Below, piece by piece: positions 6,378 through 9,001 of a stretch of DNA of 9,001 bases (position 1 is the stretch's first letter; each line of letters begins with the position of its first letter). Origin of the DNA: an uncultured Oscillospiraceae bacterium. Lineage in GTDB: Bacteria > Bacillota > Clostridia > Oscillospirales > Oscillospiraceae. Made by a program: the position numbers and the translations under genes. The stretch is from the NCBI GenBank assembly GCA_944385305.1, contig CALWWS010000132.1, positions 1-9,001 of the forward strand, given 5' to 3'. A model generated the notes under the pieces. The model searched no databases. It saw nothing but the letters and a program-made list of their open reading frames with translations, and was not told where the DNA came from.

Positions 6378-6416
6378 AGCGGCTCTGCCGCAAACAATAC
6401 AGGAGGAATTGCAACC

Positions 6417-6692
6417 ATGAACAAAGCTGAGCTCATTAATGACGCCGCTGAGAAGGCCGGCCTGTCCAAGAAGGATACCGAAGCTGTCATCAACGCCGCC
6501 ATCGACGTGATCTCCCAGTGCCTGGCCGAGGGGGACAAGGTGCAGCTGGTGGGCTTTGGCGCTTTTGAGGTGAAGTGCCGCGCCGAGCGGGTGGGCCGCA
6601 ACCCCAAGAGCAAGGAGCCCATCAAGATCCCCGCCTCCAAGGTGCCCGTCTTCAAGCCCGGCAAGGCTCTGAAGGACGCGGTGGCGAAGTAA
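6417..6692 (+). CDS. hup: DNA-binding protein HU
   Basis: A histone-like nucleoid protein that binds and bends DNA without strong sequence preference, acting as a dimer. The 91-residue product is full length. It has an N-terminal helical dimerisation region (MNKAELINDAAEKAG), the GFGAF turn (46-50), the beta-arm segment ERVGRNPKSKEP (57-68) with the DNA-intercalating proline P63 in RNPKS, and the C-terminal IPASKVPVFKPGKALK (71-86). The open frame extends 21 codons upstream to 6354, but AGGAGG at 6401-6406 and the family N-terminus set the start at 6417. The gene lies between mazG and rqcP, an arrangement I recall from clostridial relatives and not from B. subtilis. A 12-bp hairpin follows it. 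Confidence 0.96.
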   Translation: MNKAELINDAAEKAGLSKKDTEAVINAAIDVISQCLAEGDKVQLVGFGAFEVKCRAERVGRNPKSKEPIKIPASKVPVFKPGKALKDAVAK

Positions 6693-6723
6693 GGCGTCTT
6701 TGCATCGGATAAATTGCATGACC

Positions 6724-6753
6724 AAGCGGTTCCGGTGACACCCGGAACCGCTT
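6724..6753 (+). terminator. 12-bp hairpin between hup and rqcP
   Basis: The arms 6724-6735 (AAGCGGTTCCGG) and 6742-6753 are perfectly complementary around a six-base loop. The trailing T-tract is poor (TTTGCCGTT), so this is probably a leaky terminator or an mRNA-stabilising 3' stem. Either would let HU be made in excess over RqcP from one transcript. Confidence 0.5.
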
Positions 6754-6775
6754 TGCCGTTAAGAGGAGGAATTCC

Positions 6776-7018
6776 ATGCGTCTGGACAAATGGCTCAAGG
6801 TCTCCCGGCTCATTAAGCGGCGCACGGTGGCCAATGAGGCCTGCGACAACGCCCGGGTGACCGCCAACGGGCGCAGCGTAAAGGCCAGCTACGACGTGAA
6901 GGCGGGAGATGTGCTGGAGCTGCGCTTCGGGGAGCGGGTAACCCGGGTGGAGGTGCTGGAGGTCTCCGAGCACGTGGGCAAGGCGGACGCACCCGCCATG
7001 TACCGGGAGCTGCGCTGA
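6776..7018 (+). CDS. rqcP: S4-domain ribosome quality-control factor RqcP (YabO)
   Basis: RqcP (YabO, Hsp15-like) binds the obstructed 50S subunit next to the peptidyl-tRNA and works with RqcH to add alanine tails to stalled nascent chains. The 80 residues form a single S4 RNA-binding fold: MRLDKWLKVSRLIKRRTVAN (1-20) is the diagnostic helix pair, followed by GRSVKASYDVKAGDVLEL (32-49). AGGAGG is seven bases before the ATG. It is the last gene of the plus-strand run; a bidirectional terminator follows 16 bases after the stop. In B. subtilis, yabP lies directly downstream in the same direction, whereas here the neighbour is yabR in the opposite direction. Confidence 0.94.
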   Translation: MRLDKWLKVSRLIKRRTVANEACDNARVTANGRSVKASYDVKAGDVLELRFGERVTRVEVLEVSEHVGKADAPAMYRELR

Positions 7019-7034
7019 CCCTCTGGAGGGCAAC

Positions 7035-7065
7035 AAAAAAAGCACGCCGGACGGCGTGCTTTTTT
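7035..7065. terminator. Bidirectional intrinsic terminator
   Basis: The stem AGCACGCCG/CGGCGTGCT (7041-7049 with 7052-7060) is flanked by A6 (7035-7040) and a T-run (7060-7065), so it works in both directions. It lies between the converging ends of rqcP (stop at 7018) and yabR (stop at 7073). Confidence 0.85.
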
Positions 7066-7072
7066 GCTGTGC

Positions 7073-7513
7073 TTACTTGCGGCCCCGGCGGGAGCTGCGG
7101 CGCTCCGCCTGGCGCAGCTCGGACAGCTTGCTGTCCGAGGCGGTCATAAACTGCTTGAGGCGATCCTCAAAGGTGGTGGGCTCCGCCGGAGCGGGCTTGC
7201 CCCGGAACCCCTGGCTGCCGCCGGAGCGGCCCATGGGGCGGCCCATACCCGCCGGACGGGGGGGCGGGTCCATCGCCTTCTTGATGGAGAGGTTGATGCG
7301 GCCGTTTTCGTCAATGCCGATGACCTTTACCTTAACCTGCTGCCCTTCCGTGAGGTGATCCTTCACATCGTTTACATAGGAATAGGCAATCTCCGAGATG
7401 TGCACCAGCCCCGACTTCCCCTCCGGCAGGGCCACAAAGGCGCCAAACTTGGTGATTCCCGTAACCTTCCCTTCCACAACCGAACCAACACCGAACTCCA
7501 TACTGACGAACAT
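7073..7513 (-). CDS. yabR: S1 RNA-binding domain protein (YabR family)
   Basis: A general-stress-type S1 domain protein; its molecular role in Bacillota is poorly defined, but S1 domains bind single-stranded RNA. The 146 residues comprise one S1 domain (about 8-80: GSVVEGKVTGITKFGAFVAL, GLVHISEIA, GQQVKVKVIGID, RINLSIKKA), a Gly/Pro/Arg-rich disordered linker (81-110) and a basic tail ending RRSSRRGRK. The start is uncertain. AAGGAGG (7516-7522) is only two bases from the ATG at 7513 but 14 from an in-frame ATG at 7501, which would give 142 residues and a more family-like N-terminus. The gene lies 22 bases after divIC and is the last of the minus-strand unit. Confidence 0.88.
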   Translation of the reverse strand: MFVSMEFGVGSVVEGKVTGITKFGAFVALPEGKSGLVHISEIAYSYVNDVKDHLTEGQQVKVKVIGIDENGRINLSIKKAMDPPPRPAGMGRPMGRSGGSQGFRGKPAPAEPTTFEDRLKQFMTASDSKLSELRQAERRSSRRGRK

Positions 7514-7535
7514 ATCCTCCTTCAAATTTTGCGCG

Positions 7536-7811
7536 CTAATTGGTGAAATAGAAGACCTGCTCGCCCTGCTCCACCAGGCCCAGCTTACTGCGGGCGATGT
7601 CGGCCTGACGCTCGGGGTCGCCGCTGTTGTCCACGGCGTCCGCCAGGTCGGCGTTGACCTGAATCTGGGCGTTGACCTGGGCGCGGGCCTGCTCCAGGTC
7701 CTTCTGCGCCGTCTGGATCTGGCTGCGGAGATTGAGCAGACCGGTGGCGGTGGCAATGAGCAGGGCCAGCACCACAATCTTGGTGAGAATCGACGCCTTG
7801 TGCAGTTTCAT
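7536..7811 (-). CDS. divIC: Septum formation initiator DivIC (FtsB-like)
   Basis: DivIC is a bitopic divisome protein that forms a complex with FtsL and DivIB and controls septal peptidoglycan synthesis. The 91 residues contain a short cytoplasmic N-terminus, a single membrane helix (about 10-27, TKIVVLALLIATATGLL), a periseptal coiled coil (about 30-62) and the conserved end ARSKLGLVEQGEQVFYF. The frame also offers a GTG at 7823, but GGAGGGG at 7815-7821 fits the ATG at 7811, so that start is chosen. The ATG sits in the sequence ATGA, the classic coupling overlap, although the TGA is not in the yabQ frame (see yabQ). Sequence conservation in this family is low, but position and architecture make the call firm. 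Confidence 0.88.
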   Translation of the reverse strand: MKLHKASILTKIVVLALLIATATGLLNLRSQIQTAQKDLEQARAQVNAQIQVNADLADAVDNSGDPERQADIARSKLGLVEQGEQVFYFTN

Positions 7812-8304
7812 CGGCCCCTCCACTTCCGTCGGCGCCGCCTCCCCGGCGGCGAGCCTCTTCCATTTCCCTAGGTATCAGCCTTATTTTATACCACCTGCGC
7901 CGATAATGGAAGAATTTTTTTGCCTTTTTTCCGATTTTTTTATAAAGAAGAAGGATTGCCCGAAGAGGAAGGGTGACAATTCCCCATACAAGTCCCACAA
8001 AATCCGCCGCCAGATAGCCCAGGCGGAGAATCCAGCGGCTGAGCAGGGCAAAATAGACCGCCGCTCCCGCCAGCACGCCCAGAATCATATAGACCCGCAC
8101 TTCCCCGTCCCCCGCCGTCACCGCGTAGACAAACAGGGCGGCGGTGGCCGCCGTCCAGAACAGCAGATCCAGCACAGCCCCCACAGCCCGCAGGCCGATA
8201 CGCACCCGGATCACCCGGAACATGTCGTACAGCACGCCCACCGCGCCGCCCAGCAGCACCGCCCCGCCGAAGAAGGCCGCCTGTCCCGCTACTGAAGGGC
8301 CCAT
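7585..8304 (-). CDS. yabQ: Spore cortex biosynthesis protein YabQ, frame without its own stop
   Basis: YabQ is a membrane protein of the forespore-engulfing membrane required for spore cortex formation in B. subtilis. The chosen ATG (8304) is one base after the yabP stop, with no good ribosome binding site, implying translational coupling; an upstream in-frame ATG at 8355 lies inside yabP and is less likely. Hydrophobic segments appear at about 6-25, 42-63, 73-90 and 97-122, as expected, followed by a basic tail (KKIGKKAKKFFHYRRRWYKIR, 122-142, lysine-rich). The authentic-looking protein ends near residue 165; residues 166-239 are read from the divIC coding region in another frame and look like noise. 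B. subtilis YabQ has about 211 residues. Either a real 227-base overlap exists or the tail is frameshifted; three A-runs (mRNA sense) lie at 7915-7941. Confidence 0.8.
   Translation of the reverse strand: MGPSVAGQAAFFGGAVLLGGAVGVLYDMFRVIRVRIGLRAVGAVLDLLFWTAATAALFVYAVTAGDGEVRVYMILGVLAGAAVYFALLSRWILRLGYLAADFVGLVWGIVTLPLRAILLLYKKIGKKAKKFFHYRRRWYKIRLIPREMEEARRRGGGADGSGGADETAQGVDSHQDCGAGPAHCHRHRSAQSPQPDPDGAEGPGAGPRPGQRPDSGQRRPGGRRGQQRRPRASGRHRPQ
7883..7914 (-). promoter_or_regulatory. Possible internal vegetative promoter for divIC-yabR
   Basis: On the minus strand an extended -10, TGG then TATAAA (7893-7885), is preceded 18 bases upstream by a weak -35 TTCTTC (7914-7909). It lies within yabQ, about 70 bases before the divIC start. 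Cell division needs divIC in growing cells, so a promoter independent of the sporulation-type one before yabP makes biological sense. It could also be chance in an AT-rich patch. Confidence 0.35.
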
Positions 8305-8305
8305 C

Positions 8306-8596
8306 TCAGCGGAACAGCCGGGCAAACAGGCCGCCGCCCCGCTCCCGGCCCCCATCCTCGTAGGTCAGCGAGTCGATCTCCCCCTCTACCCGCAGATCCC
8401 CGCCGTCCAGGCTGAGCTTTTCAATGTGCAGCCCCGCCCCCCGGACCACCAGGGTGCCCCGGGCGGTATACATCACAATGGTGTTCTCGTCAAAGCTCTC
8501 CACTTCCTCCACCCCGGAGACCGAAAGCCGCTCCCGCTCCTCCAGGCTTATGTGGTGGGCCGCCTCCGGGCGCGGCCGGCTCTCCTCATACGGCAT
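8306..8596 (-). CDS. yabP: Sporulation protein YabP
   Basis: YabP is a small soluble sporulation protein of the YabP/YqfC family, made in the mother cell in B. subtilis and partnered genetically with YabQ in cortex or coat morphogenesis. The 96 residues match the family pattern: HISLEERERLSVSGVEEVES (15-34), FDENTIVMYTARGTLVVRG (35-53), LHIEKLSLDGGDLRVEGEID (56-75), then SLTYED and a Gly/Arg-rich end. The ATG at 8596 follows a modest AAAGGCGGGG. It is the first sporulation gene of the minus-strand unit, lies 60 bases after bioY, and ends one base before yabQ. A sigma-E-like promoter is placed just upstream. Confidence 0.92.
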   Translation of the reverse strand: MPYEESRPRPEAAHHISLEERERLSVSGVEEVESFDENTIVMYTARGTLVVRGAGLHIEKLSLDGGDLRVEGEIDSLTYEDGGRERGGGLFARLFR

Positions 8597-8630
8597 GACT
8601 ACCCCGCCTTTCCCATAGCTTGATACCTTA

Positions 8631-8660
8631 TCTATATGGGACAGGGGGGGCGAATATTAC
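8631..8660 (-). promoter_or_regulatory. Candidate sigma-E promoter of yabP-yabQ
   Basis: On the minus strand a -35-like GTAATATT (8660-8653), a 14-base spacer and a -10-like CATATAGA (8638-8631) resemble the mother-cell sigma-E pattern (ATATT, 13-15 bases, CATAnAnT), with the last -10 position mismatched. It overlaps the bioY stop codon and would start transcription near 8624, about 28 bases before the yabP ATG. yabP and yabQ are sigma-E genes in B. subtilis, which supports the reading. Confidence 0.5.
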
Positions 8661-9001
8661 GTCCCCGCCCGGCGCAGTGCCCGGCGCAGGGGACCGGCCA
8701 GCAGCACGGTCGCCAGAATCTTCACTCCATCCCCCGGCAGGTAGATCAGCATCCCCGTGCGCACCACCGTGCCCAGAGGCACGTCCTGGCCCAGGTAGGC
8801 GTTGAGGATCAGGTAGAGATAGGGCACCCCCACGAGATAGATCACGCACTCTCCCAGCAGGCAGGCCGCCACGCACCGGATCGCCGACGGCTCCCGCCCC
8901 GCCGCCGCCCCGATGACCCAGGCCGCCGGGATCAGAGCCAGTACAAACCCAAAGCTGGGCTGGAGCACATACCCCGGCCCGCCCCCCAGGGCAAAGATTG
9001 G
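8657..9001 (-). CDS. bioY: Biotin transporter BioY, 5' end outside the window
   Basis: BioY is the substrate-binding membrane component of the biotin ECF transporter, which captures biotin and is energised by the shared EcfA/EcfT module. Only the last 115 residues are present; the frame is open to the window edge, and family members have about 180-200 residues. Visible features are PIFALGGGPGY at the edge, a shortened-looking QPSFGFVLALIPAAWVIG segment where relatives carry a GPTGGY-type loop, helices around IRCVAACLLGECVIYLVG, and the end TGMLIYLPGDGVKILATVLL, whose LPGD-x-x-K pattern is typical. The internal GTG at 8968 is not the start. No terminator separates it from yabP, so read-through into the sporulation genes is possible. 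Confidence 0.85.
   Translation of the reverse strand, partial: PIFALGGGPGYVLQPSFGFVLALIPAAWVIGAAAGREPSAIRCVAACLLGECVIYLVGVPYLYLILNAYLGQDVPLGTVVRTGMLIYLPGDGVKILATVLLAGPLRRALRRAGT

Noticed and set aside
6354..6416. 21-codon upstream extension of HU
   Set aside because: It overlaps the mazG end and the promoter-like element. The AGGAGG and the family N-terminus both place the start at 6417.

Overview
The window is high-GC DNA from a spore-forming member of the Bacillota, most likely an Oscillospiraceae-type gut clostridium (Flavonifractor, Intestinimonas or Lawsonibacter-like). The evidence is the Bacillota sporulation/division neighbourhood (SpoVB/YabM, MazG/YabN, HU, RqcP/YabO, YabP, YabQ, DivIC, YabR), strong AGGAGG ribosome binding sites and very GC-rich codon use. 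The genus is an inference; the spore-forming Bacillota assignment is firm.

Layout. Positions 1-600 hold no convincing gene. They contain a cluster of GC-rich hairpins and two copies of a composite repeat (111-229 and 373-587), each ending in a symmetric terminator-like hairpin. Positions 610-1040 are much more AT-rich and look like a self-contained transcription unit without a recognised gene: a good sigma-A-type promoter (641-669), a perfect 18-bp hairpin (948-993) and an intrinsic terminator (1018-1038). A second promoter (1091-1119) drives a small coiled-coil/zinc-ribbon protein (1154-1546).

From 1617 to 7018 all genes are on the plus strand and closely spaced: purine nucleoside phosphorylase, MTA/SAH deaminase, a SpoVB-family flippase, MazG, the nucleoid protein HU and the S4-domain protein RqcP. 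The first two plausibly form a purine/thiopurine-nucleoside salvage pair: the deaminase turns methylthioadenosine or S-adenosylhomocysteine into inosine-type products that a phosphorylase could cleave. MazG is a nucleotide house-cleaning enzyme, HU packs DNA and RqcP acts in ribosome-associated quality control.

A bidirectional terminator (7035-7065) separates this run from a minus-strand block that reads, from right to left, bioY (cut by the window edge), yabP, yabQ, divIC, yabR. In Bacillus subtilis, yabO-yabP-yabQ-divIC-yabR run in one direction; here yabP through yabR are inverted relative to rqcP/yabO, so the ancestral cluster has become two convergent units. A sporulation sigma-E-like promoter sits before yabP, and an extended -10 element inside yabQ could supply vegetative transcription of divIC and yabR. 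The yabQ frame has no stop of its own and runs about 227 bases into divIC out of frame.

I see no clear sign of a large new system such as a defence island, CRISPR array or mobile element. The parts least explained by known families are the orphan transcription unit at 641-1038, the hairpin repeat cluster before it, and the stopless yabQ frame.
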